This document shows, one piece after another, positions 7,844 through 16,628 of a stretch of DNA of 64,000 nucleotides. The notes under the pieces were generated by a model, which saw only the letters and a list, made by a program, of their open reading frames with translations, did no database searches and was not told where the DNA came from. A program made the translations under genes and the position numbers. Source of the DNA: a bacterium 210820-DFI.6.37 (lineage in GTDB: Bacteria > Bacillota > Clostridia > Peptostreptococcales > Anaerovoracaceae); contig JAJCKG010000007.1 of NCBI GenBank assembly GCA_020558355.1, positions 80,019 through 144,018 on the forward strand, written 5' to 3'. The number at the start of each line of letters is the position of its first letter. Position 1 is the first letter of the stretch.

Positions 7844-8043
7844 TCATCCCCCTCCTTACGAAAAAAGAGCCGAGAGCCTGCGCTCCCAACCCTTCATACA
7901 CCAACTGGGCAACTGTTCTCACGCAAACAGTTCTTATCTGTTACATTATCAGTTTTGTTCATTCTTGTCAAGACCAGTCTGGCAGTCCGCCGCGCCAGAC
8001 CGCCCGGGACTTTTTCGCCGGCAAAACAGGCGGGCCGCCCGCG
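7844..8043 (-). promoter_or_regulatory. Leader and promoter region of the zinc-ribbon operon
   Basis: On the minus strand a perfect TTGACA (7971-7966) is followed after 17 bases by TAATGT. The transcribed leader contains an AACTGTT-N8-AACAGTT inverted repeat (7911-7932). A GGGAGC-GCAG-GCTCTC stem followed by GGCTC and six T residues (7862-7886) sits just before the ribosome-binding site, so an attenuator is possible. A perfect GTCTGGC/GCCAGAC repeat (7977-8000) lies upstream of the promoter. Confidence 0.4.
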
Positions 8044-8781
8044 CTACAGCTGGAATTCCGTCAGGTTTTTCCAATAGCGGACCGGCATCATATTTTTCTG
8101 GCATCTGGGATTGATTCGCTCCCTGATGGCCATGGTTTCAAAATACTGCTTCCACAGACGCCGGTAGTCCCTTTCTTCTTCTGACAGGGGCAAAAGGTTT
8201 TCCTTTGTAAAAAAACTGATATACCAGCTGCCCTGATAAGCTACCAGCGCTTTGCTCCGCTTCACATCATGAATGATAAAAGGCTCGTTTTTAAACCGGT
8301 CAGAAAAGTGTTCCGCCAGAAATTCGATCACATCATGGTCCGGCTCGATGGGGCTGTACAGGATCCGGTCCTCCAGCTCAGAAAACCGAATCAGCCCTTT
8401 CAGCCGGTGTACCTCCGCGTTGACCTTCTGCTCCGCCTGCTGCACAGGATACACAATGGGATCGCCATGCATCAGCCGGATCGAAGGGCCTTTTACAAAA
8501 CCCAGCCGCACATAATTCAGGATCCTGCATTCCTTTCGTTCCGTATCGGACATGAACACCTTATAGATCCGTTTCAGATCATAAGGAGAAATTTTCTTTT
8601 GGATGGCTTCATACACTGTAACCGCCCATTTTTCATCGGTCTCCACTTCCATAAAGCCGCCCAGCATGGTGGACTGGTATTCTTCCCTGTGAAAAATACC
8701 GCTGGCCTTTTCCGTATAGTAATGGTGATAGATACAGGTAAGCAATCCTTCAAACGTTCCGTCATAAAGATAATCAACCAT
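8044..8781 (-). CDS. DUF4130/TIGR03915-type DNA metabolism protein
   Basis: A 245-residue protein starting MVDYLYDGTFEGLLTCIYHH, the family's usual opening (YDGTFEGLLT). The rest shows the conserved stretches RLGFVKGPSIRLMHGDP and GLIRFSELED, then YYISFF-like and PLSEEERDYRRLWKQYF blocks, ending NPRCQKNMMPVRYWKNLTEF. Members are almost always encoded beside the radical SAM protein found here (eight-base overlap at 8774-8781), and in other bacteria the domain is fused to a uracil-DNA-glycosylase-like domain. A role in DNA repair or base modification is therefore assumed but unproven. No further gene follows in the same direction before the zinc-ribbon operon. Confidence 0.8.
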   Translation of the reverse strand: MVDYLYDGTFEGLLTCIYHHYYTEKASGIFHREEYQSTMLGGFMEVETDEKWAVTVYEAIQKKISPYDLKRIYKVFMSDTERKECRILNYVRLGFVKGPSIRLMHGDPIVYPVQQAEQKVNAEVHRLKGLIRFSELEDRILYSPIEPDHDVIEFLAEHFSDRFKNEPFIIHDVKRSKALVAYQGSWYISFFTKENLLPLSEEERDYRRLWKQYFETMAIRERINPRCQKNMMPVRYWKNLTEFQL

Positions 8782-10210
8782 GCGACAGCGTTTTCCCCCT
8801 TTCTTCCTTCCCTGCGGTCAGCATTCCCGAAGAGGCTCCAAACATTGACATTTGAATCCCATCGTTTATTTGCAATATTTGATTTTTTATGACATCCGGC
8901 GTAAAATTCATTTCCCCATAGAATTTTCCCCCACAGGTGAGAAAATGCTTTGCCCGCTTTAATACGACGCCCATTTTTTTCAGATCGTCGTATTTTACAG
9001 AAGCAACCTTTCTCTGGCGCAGGATCCGCCGCGCTGACATAACGCCTACGCCCGGAATCCGTAAAAGCAGGTCCATAGGCGCTTTGTTTACCTCCACAGG
9101 AAACTGATCCAGATGACGCAGAGCCCAGGTCACCTTCGGATCCAGATCCGGGTCCAGATTGGGATTTTCCTCATCCAAAAGTTCACTGGCGCTGAAACCG
9201 TAAAACCGCAAAAGCCAGTCAGCCTGATACAGTCTGTGCTCCCTTCCCAACGGCGGAGCCGTCAGCGCGTCCGGAAGAATCGGCGAGGAAACCGCCGGAA
9301 TGTAGGCGCTGTAATAGACCCGCTTCATTTTAAAGGTATGGTACAGGTTTTCCGTAGTTGTCAGAATCTGACGGTCCGACTCTTTTCCCGCCCCGATGAT
9401 CATCTGGGTGGTCTGTCCCGCGGGAGCAAAGGTCTCTTTTTTCCGGCCTGAGATTTCCGGCAGCCCCGCGACGCCAGCACCCCGCGCGTTCTGATTTTCC
9501 CGGATCTGCCCCGGTTCCGCAAAAAGCCTGGTCTGCCCCGGATTGAGATAATTGAGCGGGGAATTGATATCCTGTCCTTTAAACATGGTCCCCGGACCCT
9601 TCAGTGCCTTGCGTTCGATCAGCGTGTTGGTGATCTGCCGCATGGGGCTGAAAATCTGCTTTGGCTTTTTTTGAGGTGCGAAAAGACTCAAACTTTTGCT
9701 GGTGGGCATTTCAATGTTTACGCTGAGACGGTCCGCTTCCATTCCAATGGCGTGAACCAGCTCCTGTGAAACGCCTGGAATGATCTTGGCGTGAATATAT
9801 CCGGCAAACCCGTATTCTCTCCGAAGGATCCGCAGGCAACGCAGGATCCGTTCCGCCGTATGATCCGGCGACACCTCTACCGCAGAGCTGAGGAACAGGC
9901 CTTCAATATAATTTCTTCTATAAAATTCAATGGTCAGCCTGGCCAGCTCCTCCGGCTCAAAGGAAGCCCGCCGCGTGTCCGCGCTCCTTCGGTTGACACA
10001 GTATTCGCAGTCATAAGCGCACTTGTTGGTAAACAGCACTTTTAAAAGGGAAATGCATCTGCCGTCTGCCGACCAGGTATGGCAGATCCCCTCCTGGGCG
10101 CCGCTCCCGATCCTTCCGTTATTCCTCCGGCCCACGCCGCTGCTGGAGCAGGACACATCATATTTCGCGCTGTCCGCCAGTATTTTCAGTTTGTCCAGCC
10201 TGAGATCCAC
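8774..10210 (-). CDS. Putative DNA modification/repair radical SAM protein
   Basis: A 478-residue protein. The radical SAM cluster motif is Cys64-x3-Cys68-x2-Cys71 (NKCAYDCEYCVN). A helix-hairpin-helix DNA-binding motif, LLRIPGVGVMSARRILRQR, lies at about 382-400. A further Cys pair near the N-terminus (C21, C43) may be structural. Proteins of this layout form the TIGR03916 group, which pairs with DUF4130 proteins, as here. Radical SAM chemistry plus a DNA-binding motif suggests action on damaged or modified DNA, by analogy with spore photoproduct lyase, but no substrate is established. The gene has its own promoter and is the first of a two-gene unit. Confidence 0.85.
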   Translation of the reverse strand: MDLRLDKLKILADSAKYDVSCSSSGVGRRNNGRIGSGAQEGICHTWSADGRCISLLKVLFTNKCAYDCEYCVNRRSADTRRASFEPEELARLTIEFYRRNYIEGLFLSSAVEVSPDHTAERILRCLRILRREYGFAGYIHAKIIPGVSQELVHAIGMEADRLSVNIEMPTSKSLSLFAPQKKPKQIFSPMRQITNTLIERKALKGPGTMFKGQDINSPLNYLNPGQTRLFAEPGQIRENQNARGAGVAGLPEISGRKKETFAPAGQTTQMIIGAGKESDRQILTTTENLYHTFKMKRVYYSAYIPAVSSPILPDALTAPPLGREHRLYQADWLLRFYGFSASELLDEENPNLDPDLDPKVTWALRHLDQFPVEVNKAPMDLLLRIPGVGVMSARRILRQRKVASVKYDDLKKMGVVLKRAKHFLTCGGKFYGEMNFTPDVIKNQILQINDGIQMSMFGASSGMLTAGKEERGKTLSHG

Positions 10211-10248
10211 TGTCCCCCACCTCTCTTTCTTTGCGAACTTATGTTCTT

Positions 10249-10277
10249 ATTTTACCATACAATAAACATGCGTTCAA
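10249..10277 (-). promoter_or_regulatory. Promoter of the radical SAM/DUF4130 pair
   Basis: On the minus strand TTGAAC (10277-10272), a 17-base spacer and TAAAAT (10254-10249) lie about 40 bases before the ATG at 10210. Confidence 0.55.
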
Positions 10278-10359
10278 CCGTTTACATTTTTTTCTTGTAT
10301 TTTATCCGCCAGGTTGCTAATATTGATTATAGAGAGATTTTTTTATCAGGAGAAACGAT

Positions 10360-11514
10360 ATGCGAAAAAACGCTTTTGTCCTCAGCGGCGGCGGTTCCCG
10401 GGGCGGCTACGAGATTGGAGTCTGGCAAGCGCTTCGGGAGCTGGGAATTCCCATTCATATTATTACCGGAGCGTCGGTAGGCGCCCTTAATGGTGCTATG
10501 GCGGCCCAGAACGATTTTGAGCTTGCCCTGCGCCTTTGGAAAGAGCTAGAAACACATATGATCTTTGATGTGGAGGAAACCCAGGACGCCGGCTTGTTCG
10601 ATTTTGATATCGGAGGCATGACGGCGTCAGAAGCCGCGGCTTACGCGAAAGAAATCCTTTTCAACGGAGGCGCCGGAACCTCAGGCCTTGAAGCCATCGT
10701 AAAAAACTATGTATCGGAGGAAAAAATACGAAAGAGCGCCGTTGAATTCGGCGTTGTTACCGTTGAATTCCCAAGCCTCAGACCTCATTATCTTTTTACA
10801 GAGGATATTCCGGTAGGGAAGCTCCCTGACTATATTCTCGCCAGCGCCGCCTGCTTTCCGGCCGTACAGGCAAAGGAGATCGACGGGGTCCGGTATATCG
10901 ACGGCGGATACGCAGATGTTATGCCGGTGGAGCTGGCCATGAAGCGAGGCGCGGACAATATCATTGCCGTCCATCTGGAAGCGGCCGGGTTTGTGCGGGA
11001 AGACACGATCCAATTTGCCGAAAAAGCGGCGGATTCCATGCGTTTGATTAAAAGCAAGTGGGATCTTGGAAACTTTCTGGTCTTTAGCAAAGCCAACACC
11101 CGTCGGATCATCCGGCTGGGCTATCTGGACGCGATGAAGTCCTTCGGAGCTTTCGACGGAGAAAAATACACCTTTGCAAAAGGGAAGTGGAATCATCACC
11201 AGCTCTCCGGGGCAGAAGCCGCAGCGGAAATCTTCCATCTTGACCCGCTTCCCATCTACCAAAGCGATGTTTTTCTGGAAAGCCTTGCCCACGCTGTCCG
11301 CAAAACGCCGGCTCCTGATATCTGGGACATCCACAGCCCGGAGGACGCCCGGGATAAGCTGAATCCCGCGACCCTGACCCTCTATATCGGACGGGACCTG
11401 AAAAAGAAAGAGGCGGAAAGCGTCTTTACCAGCCGCAACGCCTTCAAATTGCTGAAGACTGAAATTCTGGCGGCAAATTTTCTGCTGCAAAACAGCATCC
11501 CGATAGAAATATAA
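10360..11514 (+). CDS. Patatin-like phospholipase
   Basis: A 384-residue protein. The oxyanion-hole loop GGGSRGG is at residues 10-16. The nucleophile elbow GASVG has Ser39, and Asp181 in YIDGGYADVMP completes the Ser-Asp dyad of patatin-type lipid acyl hydrolases. There is no signal peptide, so it is probably cytoplasmic or peripheral to the membrane. The C-terminal 150 residues are not typical of the catalytic fold and may be a family-specific extension. CAGGAGA precedes the ATG. A MocR-type regulator gene starts 31 bases after its stop on the same strand, probably in one transcript. Confidence 0.88.
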   Translation: MRKNAFVLSGGGSRGGYEIGVWQALRELGIPIHIITGASVGALNGAMAAQNDFELALRLWKELETHMIFDVEETQDAGLFDFDIGGMTASEAAAYAKEILFNGGAGTSGLEAIVKNYVSEEKIRKSAVEFGVVTVEFPSLRPHYLFTEDIPVGKLPDYILASAACFPAVQAKEIDGVRYIDGGYADVMPVELAMKRGADNIIAVHLEAAGFVREDTIQFAEKAADSMRLIKSKWDLGNFLVFSKANTRRIIRLGYLDAMKSFGAFDGEKYTFAKGKWNHHQLSGAEAAAEIFHLDPLPIYQSDVFLESLAHAVRKTPAPDIWDIHSPEDARDKLNPATLTLYIGRDLKKKEAESVFTSRNAFKLLKTEILAANFLLQNSIPIEI

Positions 11515-11545
11515 CGTAATTTTGTCAACACAGTGAGGAACCATT

Positions 11546-12943
11546 ATGAAAGCCATTATTCCCAATATCGATGAAAATTCCAAAAGGCCCTATTATCTGC
11601 AGCTCTATGACTATATAAAAGAAGCCATTCTCTCCGGAGAAATCAGCGAAGGCGAGCGGCTTCCTTCTCTGCGCAGCCTTTCCAAAACCCTGAGTCTCAG
11701 TATGACCACCATTGAGCTAGCTTACAGTCAGCTGACTGTAGAGGGCTATATTTACAGCAAACCCCAATCCGGCTACTATGCGTGCAGTGTTCTTCCCTCC
11801 GCAGGCGTCCCTTCCGGCAGCATGCCGGAATTGCCGGACGTTTCCCCTCTGGACCTTACGCTGGAAGCGCAGGAGCCTGAATTCTACTACGATCTGGATT
11901 GTTTTGATTTCAACAAATGGAAGAAGTGTGTCAACCGGGTCATTACAGAGTATTCGCCGCTTCTGTTCTTTGAAAGCGACCCTCAGGGAGAGCCCGCGCT
12001 TCGGGTGGAGATCTCAAAGTACCTGTATCGTTCCCGCGGGGTCATATGTCAGCCCTCTCAAATTGTCATCGGCGCCGGAACACAGCAGATTACCAACCAC
12101 CTAGCAAACATTCTGAAAAAAATGTCCATCGATCATGTGGCAGTAGAGGATCCGGGCTATCTGCCGGTAAACAACATTTTCCGCGACCGGGGTTTTTCCA
12201 TCACCCCTGTAAAGGTAGGAAAAGAAGGGATTTCTATCGAAAAGCTACCCTCCAACATACGCTCCGCCGTCTATGTGAGTCCCTCCAATCAGGTGCCTAC
12301 CGGGGCTGTCATGCCCGTGGGGCGGCGCTACGAGCTGCTGGAATGGGCTATAAAAAATGACAGCGTCATTATGGAGGATGACTATGACAGCGAGCTTCGC
12401 TATTTTGGAAAACCGATCCCGGCTCTTCAGGGCCTGGACACCAGCGACCGGGTCGTATATCTGGGTTCCTTTTCCACCACGCTGTTTTCCTCCATCAAAA
12501 TCAGCTATATGGTGCTGCCTCCGGCTATGGCGGATATTTTCCAGACCATCCGCAAGGACTATACCCAGACCTGCTCTAAAATGGAACAGCTGACCCTTGC
12601 TCTTTTTATGGAAAAGGGCTTTTATCAGACCAATATAAAAAAACTCCGGAGCCTGTATTCCCAAAAGCTTCAAGCGGTGGTCCGCTGTCTGACCACTGAA
12701 TTTACAAAGCCTACCAATACATCCTCCGGTATCAATATCATCGTTCATGTAAAAAGCAAAAAAAGCGCGGAAGAACTCTGCGCCGACGCGAAAAATCTGG
12801 GCATCGCGGCAATTCCCACCGCGGCCTATACTGGAGAATCCGAGGAACAGTCCACATCCCTGATCCTCTACTACAACCAGATTCCCCTTTCCGATATCCC
12901 CCAGGCTATGGAGGACCTGATGGAAAAATGGAGGAACTGTTAA
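11546..12943 (+). CDS. MocR-type GntR regulator lacking the PLP-binding lysine
   Basis: A 465-residue protein. Residues 1-80 are a GntR winged helix (KEAILSGEISEGERLPSLRS, then SMTTIELAYSQLTVEGYIYS). Residues about 110-465 are a fold-type-I aminotransferase domain with VIGAGTQQ, EDPGY, SPSNQVPTG and DDYDSELRY. In working MocR proteins the next motif is SFSK, where Lys binds PLP (Lys312 in Bacillus GabR). Here it reads GSFSTTL, so Thr311 takes its place; codons 12473-12481 are tcc-acc-acg. The domain therefore should not hold PLP as an internal aldimine. No aminotransferase substrate gene or pdxST lies nearby. It ends at a bidirectional terminator. Confidence 0.88.
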   Translation: MKAIIPNIDENSKRPYYLQLYDYIKEAILSGEISEGERLPSLRSLSKTLSLSMTTIELAYSQLTVEGYIYSKPQSGYYACSVLPSAGVPSGSMPELPDVSPLDLTLEAQEPEFYYDLDCFDFNKWKKCVNRVITEYSPLLFFESDPQGEPALRVEISKYLYRSRGVICQPSQIVIGAGTQQITNHLANILKKMSIDHVAVEDPGYLPVNNIFRDRGFSITPVKVGKEGISIEKLPSNIRSAVYVSPSNQVPTGAVMPVGRRYELLEWAIKNDSVIMEDDYDSELRYFGKPIPALQGLDTSDRVVYLGSFSTTLFSSIKISYMVLPPAMADIFQTIRKDYTQTCSKMEQLTLALFMEKGFYQTNIKKLRSLYSQKLQAVVRCLTTEFTKPTNTSSGINIIVHVKSKKSAEELCADAKNLGIAAIPTAAYTGESEEQSTSLILYYNQIPLSDIPQAMEDLMEKWRNC

Positions 12944-13028
12944 AAAGAGAATGTTTATGGAGACTGCCTCCGCCGGGCGCGCCAAAGCGCGCCCGGGGAC
13001 AAACAGCCAGAATAAACATTCTCTTTTA
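12943..13028. terminator. Bidirectional terminator between the MocR gene and hydA
   Basis: A nested structure. The outer arms AAAAGAGAATGTTTAT and ATAAACATTCTCTTTT are perfect complements, and inside them CCGGGCGCGC-CAAA-GCGCGCCCGG forms a very stable hairpin. T runs face both ways, serving the two converging genes. Confidence 0.9.
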
Positions 13029-14732
13029 TTTGTAATGCAGCAGATGATGCGCCTTATCTCCCGCGAGCAGTCCCGCGTAAAGCCCGTCTGTTACCGGGTT
13101 GTGCGCGGACAGCTTCACATTGGACATACGGTCCGCTTCATACATTCCTTCCGAACGTTCCGGTTTGGCCCGTCCGATGACGAACGGCTGCCCCGCTCCG
13201 GCAATACATCCGCCTTCACAGGCCATAACCTCTACAAAATCATAGTTTGCCTCGCCGGACTGGATCGCCTGAATGAGATCTTCCGCATTTTTCAGACCGC
13301 TGACAATGGCAATGGAAAGCTCTCTGTCCTTGTACGGAATTTTTACTTCTTTCAGTCCCTGGAATCCTCTTACGCCAGTGAAAGAAATATCCGCGAGGTG
13401 ATCTCTTGCCGCGTCACCCATAACATTACGGATTACCGCTTCTGTTACACCGCCTGTAACGCCGAATATCATACCCGCGCCGCTGGCAATACCGTAAGGC
13501 ATATCCACCGCTTCCGGAAGAATCTCTTCAAAACGGAGTCCCGCCTCCCGGATCATATTCGCAAGCTCGATGGTTGTAATGGAATACGCGGTAGTCGGCT
13601 CGTCTTCGTATTTCTGATCCTCTCTGTGGATCTCGAATTTCTTCGCGGTACACGGCACAATAGCAACGACTTTGGTTTTCTTCGGTTTCTTTCCGGTCTC
13701 ATTTTTCTTTGCCCGCTCTTTCAGAACGGAACTGAGCATTCCGATCGGGGATTTACAGCTGGAAATATGATCAATCAGCTCCGGATGGTTGATCTCCGCG
13801 TAGCGCACCCACGCCGGACAGCAGGAAGTAAACAGCGGCAGCTTTTCGTTCTTTTCAAGACGCTCTACCAGCTCGCTGGCTTCTTCGATAACCGTCAGGT
13901 CCGCGCCTGTAGCCGTATCGTAAACTTCATCAAAGCCCAGTCTTCTCAGCGCAGTTACCATTTTCCCCATTACATTGGTTCCTCTCGGTATCCCGAATTC
14001 ATCTCCCAGAGCCACCCGGACAGCAGGCGCCACCTGAGCGATCATAATGGTATTGTCATCATACAGATCTTCCCATAGCTCTTTCTGATCATTCCTTACA
14101 GTAATGGCTCCTGTCGGACACACAGCGGCGCACTGACCGCAGTTTACACAGTTTGTCTCAGAAAGCGGCATTTTGAAAGCCGTTGTAACTTCCATTCTGG
14201 ATCCGCGGAAAGCAAAATCGATGGCTCCCACGTTTTGGATCTCCGAACACATCCGCACACAGTCTCCGCAGATGATACATTTATTCGGGTCTCTGGTAAT
14301 GGACAGAGAAGACTCGTCCTTCCCTTCATCCCATATGCTGTAAGGCTCAAAGCGCACATCCTTCAGCCCAAAGCGCTGAGCCAGCTCCTGCAGCTTGCAG
14401 TCAAAGTTCTTGTCACAGGTCGTACACTCTCTGCAGTGGTCGGCCAGCATAAGCTCCAGGATCATCTTTCTGTATTTCTGCAGTCTTGGAGTATTGGTCT
14501 TAATTTCCATACCGGAACGAGGCGGAGTAGAGCAGGAAGCCATGATTTCCCCGTGCTTTCCTTCCACAACGCACATTCTGCACGCTCCGTATGTAGACAG
14601 AACAGAGTAATAACACAGCGTCGGCATATCGATTCCGGCTTTTCTGATCACATCCAGAATATTCTTTTCTCCCTCAATGGCTATCGGAAGACCATCGATC
14701 ACCATAAACTTTTTATTATTCATCGTATTCAT
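13026..14732 (-). CDS. hydA: [FeFe] hydrogenase catalytic subunit (electron-bifurcating type)
   Basis: The start is the ATG at 14732 with GGAGG ten bases upstream, giving 568 residues. Domains in order: a [2Fe-2S] fold (Cys40, 51, 54, 67), the His-Cys3 cluster (His99, Cys103, 106, 112), two [4Fe-4S] sets (CIICGDCVRMC and CVNCGQCAAVC), then the H-cluster domain. The H-cluster has TSCCPAW (Cys304 proton relay, Cys305 ligand), PCTAKKFE (Cys361) and MACEGGCIAGAGQP (Cys504, Cys508). GAGQP replaces the usual GGGQP. It catalyses proton reduction or H2 oxidation. With HydB and HydC it should form the HydABC complex that couples NADH and reduced ferredoxin. No HydEFG maturases are in the window. Confidence 0.95.
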   Translation of the reverse strand: MNTMNNKKFMVIDGLPIAIEGEKNILDVIRKAGIDMPTLCYYSVLSTYGACRMCVVEGKHGEIMASCSTPPRSGMEIKTNTPRLQKYRKMILELMLADHCRECTTCDKNFDCKLQELAQRFGLKDVRFEPYSIWDEGKDESSLSITRDPNKCIICGDCVRMCSEIQNVGAIDFAFRGSRMEVTTAFKMPLSETNCVNCGQCAAVCPTGAITVRNDQKELWEDLYDDNTIMIAQVAPAVRVALGDEFGIPRGTNVMGKMVTALRRLGFDEVYDTATGADLTVIEEASELVERLEKNEKLPLFTSCCPAWVRYAEINHPELIDHISSCKSPIGMLSSVLKERAKKNETGKKPKKTKVVAIVPCTAKKFEIHREDQKYEDEPTTAYSITTIELANMIREAGLRFEEILPEAVDMPYGIASGAGMIFGVTGGVTEAVIRNVMGDAARDHLADISFTGVRGFQGLKEVKIPYKDRELSIAIVSGLKNAEDLIQAIQSGEANYDFVEVMACEGGCIAGAGQPFVIGRAKPERSEGMYEADRMSNVKLSAHNPVTDGLYAGLLAGDKAHHLLHYK

Positions 14733-14737
14733 TTTGA

Positions 14738-16615
14738 TTAATCCTCCTTGATTGCCCTGAATTTGCAGGAATTCATGCAGGCGCCGCACTTGATACATTT
14801 TGCCTGATCGATTTCAAACGGCTCCTTAACTTTTCCGGAAATAGCGTCTACCGGGCAGACCCGGGCACAGAGACTGCAGCCTTTGCAGTGATATTTTTCA
14901 ATATAAATACGTTTCAGGGCCTGGCAGTTCTTTGTTCTGCACTTCTTATCCACAACATGCTCGACATATTCATCCCGGAAGTATTTCAGCGTGGAAACAA
15001 CTGGGTTTGCCGCTGTTTTTCCCAGACCGCACAGGGCTGTGGAAGTGATGGTGTCGGCCAGCTCTTCCAGCATATCGATATCGGAAAGCTCTCCTTTGCC
15101 TGCGACGATTCGCTCCAGAATCTCCAGCATTCTTCTTGTGCCTTCTCTGCAAGGCACGCACTTGCCGCAGGATTCATTCTGCGTAAAGTTCATAAAGAAA
15201 CGGGCAACCTCTACCATGCAGGTATCCTCGTCCATAACAACCAGTCCACCGGAACCGATCATTGCGCCGGCCTTTTTCAGACTGTCAAAATCCAGAGGCA
15301 GGTCCAGGTGCTCCTCCGTCAGACAGGCTCCGGAAGGTCCGCCGATCTGAACAGCCTTGAACTTTTTTCCGCCTCTTACGCCGCCGCCTACATCGAAAAT
15401 AATATGGCGGAGGGTCGTTCCCATAGGAACCTCGATCAGTCCTGTATTTACGATATTTCCTGTCAGAGCGAAAGCCTTTGTTCCCGGGCTCTTTTCCGGT
15501 CCGATGCCTTTGTACCAATCGGCTCCTTTTTCAATAATGATAGGAACATTGGCGAAGGTCTCTACATTGTTGAGAAGGGTAGGCTTTCCGTAAAGGCCGT
15601 GCTCTACTGTTCTCGGCGGTTTTACTCTCGGCATGCCCCGGTCGCCTTCAATGGATGTAGTCAGCGCGCTGCCTTCTCCGCATACAAACGCACCCGCGCC
15701 CTTTACGATATGGATATCAAATTCAAAGTCAGTTCCAAGAATATGTTTTCCAAGTATCCCGTATCGTCTGCAGTCGGAAATGGCCATTTCCAGTCGCTTT
15801 ACCGCCAGCGGGTACTCGGCTCTTACATAGATATAGCCTTCCTTCGCGCCGGAAGCGTACCCCGCGATCATCATTCCTTCCAGCATCTTGTGAGGGTCCC
15901 CCTCCATGATGCTTCTGTCCATAAACGCGCCTGGGTCTCCCTCATCGCCGTTGCAGACAACATATTTAATTGGGCTCTTCTGGGCTTTTACCTGGGTCCA
16001 CTTTCTCCCCGCCGGGAAGCCGCCGCCTCCTCTGCCCCGAAGGTTGGAGTCATAGATGGTCTTTACAATATCATCCGGAGTAATATCAAAGAGACATTTT
16101 TCCAGAGAGCTGTATCCTCCGTAAGCAATATATTCTTCAATGGATTCCGCGTCGATCTGTCCGCAGTCCTCCAGTACGATTCTGGTCTGATTCTTATAGA
16201 ACGGGATTTCTTCCTGTACCGGATATGTGATTCCGTCTCTTGAATAAATCAGACGGTCTACCACTTCATCTCCTACGATGGATTTCTCCACGATCTCTTC
16301 GCAGTCGTCCAAAGATACCTTGAGGTACAAAAGCTTCGCGGGTTCAATACGGAGCAGAGGCCCCATTTCGCAAAAGCCATGGCATCCGCTCTTTTTCAGG
16401 CCGACATGATTTCCCTGTTCTTCCTTTTCCAGTTTTACCTGGCACTTGATTCCTTTTTCTTCAATCAGCTGTTTCAGACGCTCGAAAATTTCCATAGAGC
16501 CTCCGGCTACACAGCCTGTTCCTCCGCAGACATAGATCTTCTTTGTTTGATGGTCGATCTGCTCTAAAAAGGCCGCTCTGGATTTCCGCAGCATTTCTCT
16601 GTTTTCAATTAACAT
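14738..16615 (-). CDS. hydB: Bifurcating hydrogenase NADH-binding subunit (NuoF-like)
   Basis: A 625-residue protein. Residues about 20-115 are a thioredoxin-like [2Fe-2S] domain with CGGTGC and CHGFC cysteines. The NuoF-type part follows, with the glycine-rich NADH loop GRGGGGFPAG, the FMN-binding NGDEGDPGAFMDR and the [4Fe-4S] motif ESCGKCVPCREG. The C-terminal end has two more [4Fe-4S] sets, CKGCSLCARVC and CIKCGACMNSC. It takes electrons from or to NAD(H) through FMN. The hydA start lies just beyond its stop codon and hydC ends 13 bases before its start, so the three genes are one operon. Confidence 0.95.
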   Translation of the reverse strand: MLIENREMLRKSRAAFLEQIDHQTKKIYVCGGTGCVAGGSMEIFERLKQLIEEKGIKCQVKLEKEEQGNHVGLKKSGCHGFCEMGPLLRIEPAKLLYLKVSLDDCEEIVEKSIVGDEVVDRLIYSRDGITYPVQEEIPFYKNQTRIVLEDCGQIDAESIEEYIAYGGYSSLEKCLFDITPDDIVKTIYDSNLRGRGGGGFPAGRKWTQVKAQKSPIKYVVCNGDEGDPGAFMDRSIMEGDPHKMLEGMMIAGYASGAKEGYIYVRAEYPLAVKRLEMAISDCRRYGILGKHILGTDFEFDIHIVKGAGAFVCGEGSALTTSIEGDRGMPRVKPPRTVEHGLYGKPTLLNNVETFANVPIIIEKGADWYKGIGPEKSPGTKAFALTGNIVNTGLIEVPMGTTLRHIIFDVGGGVRGGKKFKAVQIGGPSGACLTEEHLDLPLDFDSLKKAGAMIGSGGLVVMDEDTCMVEVARFFMNFTQNESCGKCVPCREGTRRMLEILERIVAGKGELSDIDMLEELADTITSTALCGLGKTAANPVVSTLKYFRDEYVEHVVDKKCRTKNCQALKRIYIEKYHCKGCSLCARVCPVDAISGKVKEPFEIDQAKCIKCGACMNSCKFRAIKED

Positions 16616-16628
16616 TTCGCGCTCCCTC

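Noticed and set aside
11546..12943. Ordinary aminotransferase
   Set aside because: The N-terminal GntR winged helix and loss of the PLP lysine point to a regulator, not an enzyme.
12951..16243. Long plus-strand open frames opposite hydA and hydB (about 375 and 451 codons)
   Set aside because: They mirror the conserved hydrogenase genes, have no family resemblance or ribosome-binding site, and arise from codon bias.
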